Below, one piece after another: positions 8,911 through 16,925 of a stretch of 64,000 nucleotides of DNA. The notes below the pieces were generated by a model, which saw only the letters and a list, made by a program, of their open reading frames with translations, was not told where the DNA came from and did no database searches. This DNA is from Sphingobium xanthum (lineage in GTDB: Bacteria > Pseudomonadota > Alphaproteobacteria > Sphingomonadales > Sphingomonadaceae): assembly GCF_019737615.1 (NCBI RefSeq), contig NZ_JAHKKS010000010.1, forward strand, positions 62,001-126,000. The letters run 5' to 3'. Made by a program: the position numbers and the translations under genes. Each line of letters opens with the position of its first letter. The first letter of the stretch is position 1.

Positions 8911-9507
8911 ATGCGAAGCGGAGCGGGACGTCCGCGCAAAGCAGATGGAGGCATCAACCTCGAACGGATCATCGAGGCCGCCTGGGCAATCGTGGATGCT
9001 GAAGGGGTCGCCAAGCTCTCGACGCGGGCGCTCGCGAAACTGCTCAACGTGCAGAGTCCGGCCCTCTATTGGCATGTCAAGAGCAAGGACGAACTGCTCA
9101 GCGTCATGATGGAGCGTTTGCTGGAGGACAGCCTTGCGGAGTCATCGGAGAAGATGGGCTGGCAGGACTGGTTGAGACATGTGGGCCGACGGCAGCGCCG
9201 TTCGCTGCTATCTCATCGTGACACCGGCATCATTGCTTCCATCGCACGTCCCAGCATGAAGCTCCAGAAAGACCTGTTTCCCAAGCTATTCCAGCCACTG
9301 CGCGACGCGGGCGTACCGGCAACGCAGGCAAGCTCCGCAGCCGGTGCGCTTGCGAGCCTGGTTATCGGCTGGGTTCTTTACGAGCAGCGACCCGAAACGC
9401 GGCAGTTCGTCGAAGCTTATCATTCCTCCGATGACGGGTTCGAATTCGCGCTGGAGGCCTTGATTGCCGGGATCGATTCGAAGGTGGCGTCTGAAACGAC
9501 GAAGTGA
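8911..9507 (+). CDS. TetR-class transcriptional repressor
   Basis: A 198-residue regulator. The DNA-binding domain spans about residues 10-60, with helix-turn-helix LSTRALAKLLNVQSPALYWHV. This closely matches the tetracycline-repressor pattern, including the LYWHVK recognition-helix end. The C-terminal part resembles the TetR_C ligand-binding domain. I chose the ATG at 8911 because earlier in-frame ATGs lie in or before the palindrome at 8875-8887; GTG codons at 8899 and 8902 are alternatives. It is divergent from the alkylphenol-type operon and probably represses it and itself, with release by a pathway metabolite. Confidence 0.85.
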   Translation: MRSGAGRPRKADGGINLERIIEAAWAIVDAEGVAKLSTRALAKLLNVQSPALYWHVKSKDELLSVMMERLLEDSLAESSEKMGWQDWLRHVGRRQRRSLLSHRDTGIIASIARPSMKLQKDLFPKLFQPLRDAGVPATQASSAAGALASLVIGWVLYEQRPETRQFVEAYHSSDDGFEFALEALIAGIDSKVASETTK

Positions 9508-9576
9508 GCAAGGCTCCAGCGGAACGTCGCGTTCTATCCGGGTGCTTTGGAATCAATATTGAGGAGGGGCTTTGCA

Positions 9577-10023
9577 ATGAAGATCGCCTATCATCTTAGC
9601 CGCGTGCTGCTGGGCGCCTGGTTTCTTTTTTCGGGAGGGTGGCATTTCCTGTGGCCTTGGCTGCAGCCGATGGGCAACACGCCGGAGGCCATCGCGTTCA
9701 CCAAAGCCCTGCTGGCTAGCGGACTTTTTGACTGGGTGAAGGCGATAGAGGTTGTGACAGGTGTCACCATGCTTCTCAATCGCGCGATTCCGTTGACCAT
9801 CGTCGCGATCGTGCCGCTGAACGTGGTCATCGTCTATTGGAATCTGGTGCTCGATCACGGTGTCGTCGAGTATAGTTTCGCAGTGCTGACCATCGTTTTC
9901 AATGCTGTCCTGGCATGGCCATGGCGGCGGTATTTCTGGCCTCTGTTCGTCTTCAATGGCGCGCCGGACTATTCGTTGGAGCCGGGTTGGAAAGGGCTGC
10001 CCAAAACTGAAAGCGATCAGTAG
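9577..10023 (+). CDS. DoxX-like integral membrane protein
   Basis: A 148-residue protein with four predicted membrane helices. The first is LSRVLLGAWFLFSGGWHFL, where the GxxFxxSGxxH pattern recalls DoxX/DUF-type small membrane proteins. A GAGGAGG ribosome site at 9561-9567 supports the ATG at 9577 over an upstream codon at 9547. It follows the TetR gene by 69 bp and may be co-transcribed. Members of this superfamily are poorly characterised, and no specific function is claimed. Confidence 0.7.
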   Translation: MKIAYHLSRVLLGAWFLFSGGWHFLWPWLQPMGNTPEAIAFTKALLASGLFDWVKAIEVVTGVTMLLNRAIPLTIVAIVPLNVVIVYWNLVLDHGVVEYSFAVLTIVFNAVLAWPWRRYFWPLFVFNGAPDYSLEPGWKGLPKTESDQ

Positions 10024-10218
10024 AAACCAGCCGAAATCAGGCGGAGTGCGGCAATCCAATCCCCAAATCCTGACGTTCATGCCCATCGAGCCTTCCCCGG
10101 CCGGCCAATGCGGAGTGCGATAGCCTATCCGCGATTCCTCTGGCATAGAGTTGGCGCGTCCCGACTGATCGTCTCCAATATTGTTCGGCGAAGCATACGA
10201 CCGGGTTAGTATTCGCCT

Positions 10219-12177
10219 ATGTCCGAGACTGACATCATTGACCGCGAAATGCGCCGCCTTGCGGCCTTGTCCAGTTATGACGTGCTGGACACGCCCAAAG
10301 AACGGTCGTTCGACGAGGTCGCTGCGCTTGCCGCGCAAATCTGCGAGACGCCGTTTGCCGTCGTGAACTTGATTGGCGACGGGCGACAATTCTTCAAGGC
10401 CGAGGTTGGCCTCGGCCTCCGTGAAACATCGCTCGAATGGTCGTTCTGCGCCAAGGCGATCCTCGAAGACGATTTTCTCCTGGTGCCGGACGCGGCGAAG
10501 GATCCGCGGTTCGATCACAATCCGCTCGTGACAGGTGATCCCGGCATGCGCTTCTATGCAGGCGCGCTGCTCAAGACCCAGGACGGCTTGCCGATCGGCA
10601 CGTTGTGCGTCCTGGACGTGAAGCCACGCGGCCTGACGCCCTTGCAACAGCAAACGCTCCGCGTCCTTGCCAATCAGGTGATGATGCAACTTGATCTTCG
10701 CAGATCGCTGAAGCAGCGCGAAGCGAGCGAGGCTCGCCTCAAAGCTAGCCAGAGAGCCGGGCATATCGGCGCATTCGAAGCCAATCTCGTGACCGGCGTC
10801 CTGGCCGTCACGCCGGAATTCTGCACCATCTTCGGCGTTGCCGAGGCAGACACGCATCTGCCGGCAATGATCGAGACCGCCGTCATTCCCGAAGACCGGC
10901 ACATTGCCTCGAACGAGCAGTCCCGGGCGCGAGGCGAGGCGCTGGTCGATGTCGAGTACCGGATCAGGCGGGTGAGTGATGGCGAGCTTCGCTGGATCGG
11001 TCGCCGGGCGCAATTCGTTCATGGTGATTCCGGCACGCCGGTTCGGATGTTCGGAACTGTGCAGGACATCACGGAACGAAAACGCGCTGAGCGACGGGTC
11101 TCGGCGTTGCTCGAGCTTGGCGATCGATTGCACGATGCGTCTGATATCGGCGATGTTCTGAATGCTGCAGCGGAAACGCTTGGCCAGGCGCTCGGGGCCG
11201 AGCGCGCAGGATACGCCCTGATCGATCATTCCGCCGGGACCTTCGAAGTCGAGCACGTGTGGGCGGCCAATGGCGTCGCCACACTGCGTGGCAAATATGA
11301 TCTGGCACTGCTTGACGCGACGGTGCGTGCCTTGTCGCAAGGCGAGGTCCTGGCGATCGACGATGTCGGCATCGCGCCGGCCATGGCCAGCGATCGTGAC
11401 ATATATATGCAGATGGGCACGCACGCCCAGATCATGGTACCGCTCATTCGCAAGGGCGAACTCGTCGGTGTCCTGTTCGTGCATTCGTGCGGGCGGCGAT
11501 CCTGGACCGAAATGGAGCGCAACTTCGCCCGAAATCTCGCGAACCGCACCTTTGCAGCGCTTGCCAAGGTGCGGGCCGAAGCCGAACAGGCTCTCCTCAA
11601 TCAGGAACTCAGCCATCGCCTCAAGAACACGCTCGCCGTCGTTCAGGCGATCGCCGACCAGACGCTGAGGGATGTGAGCGATCGCGATGCCGTGGAGGCT
11701 CTGACCTCGAGAATCATCGCGCTGAGCACGGCGCATGATATCCTGCTGAAGGATGATTGGCTCGCCGCGCGGCTCGATCTGATTGCGCAGGGCGTGCTCG
11801 CGCTGCACGCTGGAGAGGGGCAAGCGATGCTAGAGGGACCGCCGGTCGATTTGGGACCCAGGGCGGGACTTTCGATCTCCCTTCTCCTGAACGAGCTCTC
11901 GACCAATGCGGCAAAATATGGCGCGCTGTCACAACCGAGCGGCCGGGTGGCCGTCAAGTGGCGAGTAGAGGCAGTCGATGGGCGCTCCACGCTGTACCTG
12001 GACTGGATCGAGAGCGATGGTCCACCCGTGATGGAGCCCGCGCGGAGCGGCTTCGGCTCCCGCCTGATACAATTGGGATTGCTCGGCGCGGGTCAGTGTA
12101 CCGTCAACTATCTGCCGACCGGACTGGTCGCCAGCTTCTCCGCGCCGCTGGCGCGATTGCAGGAGCAGGACAAATGA
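10219..12177 (+). CDS. GAF-PAS-GAF sensor histidine kinase, HWE family
   Basis: A 652-residue soluble sensor kinase with no membrane segment. An N-terminal GAF domain (about 25-165) is followed by PAS/PAC (about 170-285, ending GTVQDITERKRAERR), a second GAF (about 295-445) and an HWE-type transmitter. The phospho-acceptor is His466 in QELSHRLKNTLAVVQAIADQ, typical of HWE/HisKA_2 kinases. ATP-binding motifs include LLLNELSTNAAKYGAL and SGFGSRLI. HWE kinases are common in alphaproteobacteria and often sense light or redox through PAS/GAF domains. I see no evident bilin cysteine or LOV motif, so the signal is unknown. The response regulator gene follows by 22 bp. Confidence 0.9.
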   Translation: MSETDIIDREMRRLAALSSYDVLDTPKERSFDEVAALAAQICETPFAVVNLIGDGRQFFKAEVGLGLRETSLEWSFCAKAILEDDFLLVPDAAKDPRFDHNPLVTGDPGMRFYAGALLKTQDGLPIGTLCVLDVKPRGLTPLQQQTLRVLANQVMMQLDLRRSLKQREASEARLKASQRAGHIGAFEANLVTGVLAVTPEFCTIFGVAEADTHLPAMIETAVIPEDRHIASNEQSRARGEALVDVEYRIRRVSDGELRWIGRRAQFVHGDSGTPVRMFGTVQDITERKRAERRVSALLELGDRLHDASDIGDVLNAAAETLGQALGAERAGYALIDHSAGTFEVEHVWAANGVATLRGKYDLALLDATVRALSQGEVLAIDDVGIAPAMASDRDIYMQMGTHAQIMVPLIRKGELVGVLFVHSCGRRSWTEMERNFARNLANRTFAALAKVRAEAEQALLNQELSHRLKNTLAVVQAIADQTLRDVSDRDAVEALTSRIIALSTAHDILLKDDWLAARLDLIAQGVLALHAGEGQAMLEGPPVDLGPRAGLSISLLLNELSTNAAKYGALSQPSGRVAVKWRVEAVDGRSTLYLDWIESDGPPVMEPARSGFGSRLIQLGLLGAGQCTVNYLPTGLVASFSAPLARLQEQDK

Positions 12178-12199
12178 CCGCGAGCGGTTTTGCGAGAGC

Positions 12200-12580
12200 A
12201 TGATGACGCAGACAACGCCTGTCGCCCGTCCCGTTGTGCTTGTTGTGGAAGACGAGCCGCTTCTGCGCATGATGGCGGCGGACATCGTCGAGGAGGCGGG
12301 CATGCAGCCCGTCGAAGCTGCGGACGCGGACGCCGCGATCGAAATACTCGAAAGGCGCACCGATGTCCGGATCCTCTTCTCCGATATTCGGATGCCTGGA
12401 TCCATGGACGGCCTCAAACTGGCGGATGCCGTAAGGGCACGCTGGCCGGCGATCAATATCATCCTGACGTCCGGTCACTGCACCAAGGCCGATATCGACT
12501 CTCGCCTCGCCGACCTCTTCTTTCCCAAGCCGTATAAATTTGGCCCCCTCGAAGCGGCATTGCAGAGTCTGGCCAACTGA
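12200..12580 (+). CDS. Single-domain response regulator
   Basis: A 126-residue receiver domain with no output domain. The acidic pocket is VVEDEP (residues 15-20), the phospho-acceptor Asp62 lies in ILFSDIRMPG, and the conserved Lys is in FFPKPYKF. Alphaproteobacterial HWE kinases are often paired with such stand-alone receivers, which act in phosphorelays or by protein contact. A second ATG one codon downstream is equally possible. It is co-transcribed with the kinase and is probably its direct partner. Confidence 0.9.
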   Translation: MMTQTTPVARPVVLVVEDEPLLRMMAADIVEEAGMQPVEAADADAAIEILERRTDVRILFSDIRMPGSMDGLKLADAVRARWPAINIILTSGHCTKADIDSRLADLFFPKPYKFGPLEAALQSLAN

Positions 12581-12610
12581 CGGCAGCGTTCTGGCGCTGC
12601 GTACCAGGCC

Positions 12611-12630
12611 GCTGGCGTGCGGGCGCCAGC
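12611..12630. terminator. Hairpin between convergent genes, candidate terminator
   Basis: GCTGGCG-tgcggg-CGCCAGC forms a 7-bp perfect stem followed by TTCAATTT. It lies in the 67-bp gap between the response regulator and the convergent oxidase gene, so it could end both transcripts. The trailing T-run is poor. Confidence 0.45.
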
Positions 12631-12647
12631 TTCAATTTGCCCGGATG

Positions 12648-14177
12648 TCAGTCGTTGAGACCGAGACTGTCGAGCAAAGGCGATGAGAAGGCATTGCGCT
12701 CGGCGGCATCGGGCAGCAGCAGCTTGCGCGTCGCATTCCAGCGGTCGACACTGCTCCCATAAGCATTGCGCACACGCACCTTCGTGAGGTTGTTAAATTT
12801 GCCCCAATGCTGCGTGAACGGCATGCCGGCCGCTTCCAGCCTGTCGGCGGCGATTTTGACCAGCTTCAGCGAGGCCCCGGTCGAGATGCCGTCGATATCG
12901 ACCACGCATGTCGGATCATAGCGGATGAACGACAGGATGCCGGGCGACTTCTGCGCGTATCGGCAGGTGAAAACCACGGGCGAACTGGGCTGCGTGAGGA
13001 ATGCGTCGCGCAGGATGTTGAGCACCGTCGTCACCTGCCCGATGGGCACGGCGAAGCCGGTGCTGACGAGGCCCTCCCGTGCCGAGGTGAAGGTATAGAC
13101 TTCGCCAGGCAGCCGCCATTCGTTCGGTGTGTCGGCGCGCACGCGCAGTTCCGATGCCATCATCAGGCTGACTGCGGTGTCGCGCAAATCGGGAAAGGCG
13201 GTGATCGCGTGGGCGATCATGCGCGGCACGTCGGTTCCGGGCTCATAGCCGGTGTGGAGATCATAATCCGGCTGATAATCGGGACGGCAGGCCTCCTTGT
13301 AGCGTACCGTCGTGAATGCTTTGTCCATACCGCGCGGATCGAAGATTGCCTGGAAGAAATAGGGCCGGCGCGTCATGTCGGGGATGCCCGATCCCTGGAA
13401 CATGAGCGTGTTGAGCGCCGTTGCGATCTGACCCATCGGAATGTGCGACAGTGACGAGTTGAGCAGATGGCGTCCGGTCGTGCGCAGCAGCGCGGCGTGA
13501 ACGAAGCCGAGCGAACCCAGGCTCACGATCGCGGCTTCGAACTTTGCGTCGTCGCGCACGAGCGTCGCGCCGAGCTTGGCGGCGAAGGCCGCTGTCATGA
13601 CCGGCGCACTTGCGCGTTCGATCCACAGATTCTGCGTTGCCGTGAGAAGCTGGATGCCCGCGACCTGGCTTTCCAGACCGCCGACGTCGATCGCGGAGCC
13701 ATGTGTCCCGGTTCCGAGCGCGCCGCCCACGGTCTGGCCGTTCGACGCGCCCATCGTGCGCAACGTGCGGCGCTTCTGGGGCGTTTCAAGCGCTTCGTTT
13801 ATCTTCGAGATCTTTGCGCCGCACTGGGCGAGGATCAGATCGTCGGCGAGCGTGACGCTCGTCGGCTCGACGTCCCCCTCAGCGACGTTGAACCGCCAGC
13901 CCAGCCGGTCGGTCTCCACGATCCAGCCATTTTCCGCGACCGGAATGTCTGAGAAGGACCAGCGCGCGCCGCAAGCCCGAACCTGCACGCCCGCCGCCAC
14001 CGCCGCAGCGGCGATGACCTGCAGCCGTGCCGCGGTGGCGCGCATGCCCGCCATTGTCGGGCTCTGCGGAACTTCATTGTCGATGGTCAGGCGCTTGGTG
14101 ACGCGCCGGACGATGTTCTCGTGATGATTGACCCAGTCGATATTGTCTTCGACCTGCACGAAGGTGTCGAATGCCAT
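12648..14177 (-). CDS. FAD-binding oxidoreductase of the sugar-lactone/alditol oxidase type
   Basis: A 509-residue flavoprotein. The FAD_binding_4 domain spans about 40-215 with MRATAARLQVIAAAAVAAGVQVRACGARWSF-type sequence and the GGALGTGTHGSAIDVGGLESQV motif. The C-terminal part resembles the ALO (D-arabinono-1,4-lactone/L-gulonolactone oxidase) domain. In covalent members an N-terminal GHS motif supplies the FAD-linked His. Here the equivalent position reads GARWSF, with no His, so FAD is probably non-covalent. The substrate is likely an aldonolactone or polyol, but this is uncertain. It sits next to the glycan locus but converges with the sensor genes. Confidence 0.75.
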   Translation of the reverse strand: MAFDTFVQVEDNIDWVNHHENIVRRVTKRLTIDNEVPQSPTMAGMRATAARLQVIAAAAVAAGVQVRACGARWSFSDIPVAENGWIVETDRLGWRFNVAEGDVEPTSVTLADDLILAQCGAKISKINEALETPQKRRTLRTMGASNGQTVGGALGTGTHGSAIDVGGLESQVAGIQLLTATQNLWIERASAPVMTAAFAAKLGATLVRDDAKFEAAIVSLGSLGFVHAALLRTTGRHLLNSSLSHIPMGQIATALNTLMFQGSGIPDMTRRPYFFQAIFDPRGMDKAFTTVRYKEACRPDYQPDYDLHTGYEPGTDVPRMIAHAITAFPDLRDTAVSLMMASELRVRADTPNEWRLPGEVYTFTSAREGLVSTGFAVPIGQVTTVLNILRDAFLTQPSSPVVFTCRYAQKSPGILSFIRYDPTCVVDIDGISTGASLKLVKIAADRLEAAGMPFTQHWGKFNNLTKVRVRNAYGSSVDRWNATRKLLLPDAAERNAFSSPLLDSLGLND

Positions 14178-14195
14178 GATGCCAACCCCCTCGTG

Positions 14196-14501
14196 TCACT
14201 GATCGGTGCTGCCGACAGGTGATGGGACATTCGCGCAGACATATTCGATGCGCGTCGGCATGTAGAGGCCGAGTGTCAGCACGCTGGCGAGCGCCTGGCC
14301 GAGATTCTGATGCACGCGCACTTCATCGATGAGATTAGTCGGGCATTCGGCCACCGTGCGACGCTGGACCGCACCCCATCCGAACGAATTGCTCCCAACC
14401 ATCTTGGGTGCGCCAGTGGGATTCGGTCGCGCAACAACCAGCCGGTGCTCGGCGCATCCGGCAAGCAATGACAACGATAGAATGACGAGCAACGGCCGCA
14501 T
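14196..14501 (-). CDS. Small lipoprotein
   Basis: A 101-residue protein with an N-terminal signal and lipobox LLAGC (Cys at residue 16), so it is lipid-anchored. The mature part includes RRTVAECPTNLIDEVRVHQNLGQALASVLTLGLYMPTRIEYVC, which resembles Bor-type outer-membrane lipoproteins. Three further Cys could form disulfides. It lies 18 bp upstream of the FAD oxidase gene in the same direction and may be co-transcribed. Confidence 0.65.
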   Translation of the reverse strand: MRPLLVILSLSLLAGCAEHRLVVARPNPTGAPKMVGSNSFGWGAVQRRTVAECPTNLIDEVRVHQNLGQALASVLTLGLYMPTRIEYVCANVPSPVGSTDQ

Positions 14502-14637
14502 GGTCCTTCCTCCGACTCATGAGCCCGTATGTTTTATTGTCAGCCGGGCGATCCGCGCACCTCGACGATATGTTTCTCAAATCGGCTATCTGTTGGCAAT
14601 ACTGGTCAGGTCGAAACGTTGTTTGCCGCCAACGCGA

Positions 14638-15477
14638 TCAGCAGCCGCCGCCCTCTGCACGACTTGCCCAGCGGATTGCGCCCGATATCATCGTCTGGTG
14701 GAGCGGCTCGGCATAGGTCTCCGCCTTGTGGCCGAGCGCCGAGAAGAAGATGCGCCCCTTGCCGACGCAGCGCGTCCAGATGAGCGGATGGACGGCGCCC
14801 ATGCGCGTGCGCTCGGGATAGGGTTCGTAACTGGTCTCGTCGAGCGTCGCGAGAATGCGCGTATCGTTGCCGGTCGGCACCTTGTCGAAGGAATACCATT
14901 CCTCGGTGCGCGTCCAGCGCTCGGGCAGATCACGGGTGGCCGGGTTCGTCCGGTCGCGTATGTCGATCGTGCCTTGCTGGAACTGCTTGGGCCGCCCGGT
15001 ATGGCCGATGAATTGCGCGCCGATCAGGGTCTGCGGATACCAGCTCCAGTCATATTGCGGATCGCCACCTGCGCCGTGGAGCAGCACGACACCGCCGCCT
15101 TTCTCGATCCAGCCTTGAAAGGCCGCGCGCTGACGCTCGTCGAAGATGTTACCCGAGGTGCTGTTGAGCACGACTGCCGAGAAGCGCGCGAGATCGCGCG
15201 GGTTCATGATGGCGGCATTCTCTGTCTCGAACACGTCCTGGCCCTGCTTGCGGACCAGCTCGACCAGCACTGCCTTCGCGGCATCGATCTGCTCGGGATC
15301 GCGAAAGCCATTGGTCTTGGAGAGGATCAGCACGGCGCCGCGCTTCAGCGCCGGAAGCTTGGGTGGGATCGTGTCCATGACCGGTTCCGGCCAATTGCGC
15401 GGATTGCGCGCGGAGGGCGGGGGGGCTGGCGTGGCGGTTTCGGCGGCGAGCGCAAGGGCGAGGAGAGCGGAGAGCAT
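14638..15477 (-). CDS. ThuA-like domain protein, exported
   Basis: A 279-residue protein with an N-terminal signal (MLSALLALALAAETA). It has a ThuA/DUF1037-type class I glutamine-amidotransferase-like fold: VLILSKTNGFRD near residue 50, FSAVVLNSTSGNIF, then GGGVVLLHGAGGDP and IGHTGRPKQFQQG. ThuA-like proteins occur in many polysaccharide-utilisation loci, but their chemistry is unsettled. The gene follows the permease by 4 bp in the same operon, pointing to a role in sugar conversion in the periplasm. Confidence 0.75.
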   Translation of the reverse strand: MLSALLALALAAETATPAPPPSARNPRNWPEPVMDTIPPKLPALKRGAVLILSKTNGFRDPEQIDAAKAVLVELVRKQGQDVFETENAAIMNPRDLARFSAVVLNSTSGNIFDERQRAAFQGWIEKGGGVVLLHGAGGDPQYDWSWYPQTLIGAQFIGHTGRPKQFQQGTIDIRDRTNPATRDLPERWTRTEEWYSFDKVPTGNDTRILATLDETSYEPYPERTRMGAVHPLIWTRCVGKGRIFFSALGHKAETYAEPLHQTMISGAIRWASRAEGGGC

Positions 15478-15481
15478 CGCG

Positions 15482-16771
15482 TCAGGCCAGCGCGTTCGTG
15501 GGCTTGCTGCCCCATAGCGCGTAGAAGAGCACGTAAAGCTCGCAAACGGCGGTCAGCAGGAACGAGACCTGTAGGCCATATTCGTCGGCAAGCCAGCCCT
15601 GCACGACGACCAGCGCGCCGCCAGCAATCGCCATGATCAGCAGGCCCGATCCTTCCTCGGTGAGTGGGCCGAGGCCGCGGATGCCGAGGGTGAAGATTGT
15701 CGGGAACATGATCGAGTGGAAGAGACCCACCAGGATCAGCGACCACATGGCGACCGGTCCGGTGGTGAAGACGGTAACCAGCATCACGATGAAGGCACCG
15801 ATCGAGAAGACGGCGAGCACTTTCTCCGCGGGCACGTGCTGCATGATCGCGGAGCCGACGAAGCGCCCCACCATCATGCCACCCCAGAGCAGGGTGAGGT
15901 ATCGCCCGGCCGCCTCATGGGTCAGATTGGCGATGTCGGGCTGGCTGACGAAGTTCACGAATAGATTGGCGACGCCGATCTCGGCGATCAGATAGATGAA
16001 GATGGCGGGGATGCCGAACACGAGATTGCGATGCCGCCAGAGCGAATGGCGCTTGCGCTCTTCCTTGGCGACGCGGCTGGTCGCCGAGCCCATGGCCGGG
16101 AGCAGGAAGCGCGCGATGACGAAAGCGAGCACCACAAGCACGATGGCGACGAGCACATACGGCAGGATCACCGATTGCGCGTCCGCCAGCTTCTCGGCCT
16201 GGGTCAGCACCGTGCCTGCCTCGGACGTGCCGCCCTTCGAGCGGCCGAGGATCAGATAAGCGCCGAACAAGGGCGCGAGCATCGTGCCGGCCGAGTTCAT
16301 CGCTTGCACGAGGTTGAGGCGAGACGAGGACGTCTCGGCCGGGCCGATCACCGCGACGTAGGGATTGGCGGCGACCTGAAGCAGGGTGATGCCGCTGGCG
16401 ATCACGAACAGCATGGCGAGGGTCACGCCATAGGAGGGGAGGCTCGCCGCGAGCGTCATGCCGAGCGCGCCGGCGGCCATGATGAGGAGGCCGATCACCA
16501 GCGACTTCTGATAGCCGACCCGCTCGATCAGCTTGGCCGAAGGGATAGAGGCGAAGAAATAAGCGATGAACCAGACGCTCTCGATCAGCGTGGTCTCGGT
16601 GTAATTGAGGTCGAACACGCTGCGCAGGTGCGGCAGCAGCGTGTTGTTGATGACGGTGATGAAGCCCCACATGAAGAAGAGGCTGGCGAGCAGTGTCAGT
16701 GCCGAGCGGTAAGGCGTGCCTACGCCCCCGCCTTGCGCCGTCAGCGTCTGGGAACCCGGTGCAACCGCCAT
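15482..16771 (-). CDS. fucP: FucP-type sugar:proton symporter (MFS)
   Basis: A 429-residue MFS permease with 12 membrane segments. The first is YRSALTLLASLFFMWGFITVINN, where FxWGxxTxxN is the signature of the fucose-galactose-glucose:H+ symporter (FHS) subfamily. I chose the ATG at 16771 because a GAGGAGAG ribosome site precedes it and the alternative ATG at 16807 lies inside the palindrome at 16806-16822. It imports a monosaccharide, plausibly L-fucose, L-rhamnose, galactose or apiose. The gene symbol marks the family; the sugar is not proven. It is divergent from the dehydratase gene across the candidate operator. Confidence 0.85.
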   Translation of the reverse strand: MAVAPGSQTLTAQGGGVGTPYRSALTLLASLFFMWGFITVINNTLLPHLRSVFDLNYTETTLIESVWFIAYFFASIPSAKLIERVGYQKSLVIGLLIMAAGALGMTLAASLPSYGVTLAMLFVIASGITLLQVAANPYVAVIGPAETSSSRLNLVQAMNSAGTMLAPLFGAYLILGRSKGGTSEAGTVLTQAEKLADAQSVILPYVLVAIVLVVLAFVIARFLLPAMGSATSRVAKEERKRHSLWRHRNLVFGIPAIFIYLIAEIGVANLFVNFVSQPDIANLTHEAAGRYLTLLWGGMMVGRFVGSAIMQHVPAEKVLAVFSIGAFIVMLVTVFTTGPVAMWSLILVGLFHSIMFPTIFTLGIRGLGPLTEEGSGLLIMAIAGGALVVVQGWLADEYGLQVSFLLTAVCELYVLFYALWGSKPTNALA

Positions 16772-16805
16772 CAAATCTCTCCTCGGCGACGGCTTGCTTA
16801 CCGTC

Positions 16806-16822
16806 ATATAGTATGACTATAT
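16806..16822. promoter_or_regulatory. Candidate GntR/FCD operator
   Basis: ATATAGT-ATG-ACTATAT is a perfect 7-bp inverted repeat with a 3-bp centre. The core TAGTATGACTA fits the TnGTnnnACnA pattern typical of FadR/GntR-family operators. It lies between the divergent permease and dehydratase genes, and a GntR/FCD gene is encoded at 32373 in the same locus. Confidence 0.6.
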
Positions 16823-16925
16823 TGCCCGTGCGGGCATCGTCAACATCTATGGAGAGGACAGGCATGAGCGCGCGAATAATCGATGTCGCCCGGCCCGCAT
16901 CATCCTTTCATGAGCAAGAACCGAT

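Noticed and set aside
9553..11823. A 756-codon open frame antisense to the histidine kinase
   Set aside because: It is the complement of a well-supported kinase gene. The translation is rich in Arg, His and Gly, with no domain, as expected for antisense frames in high-GC DNA.
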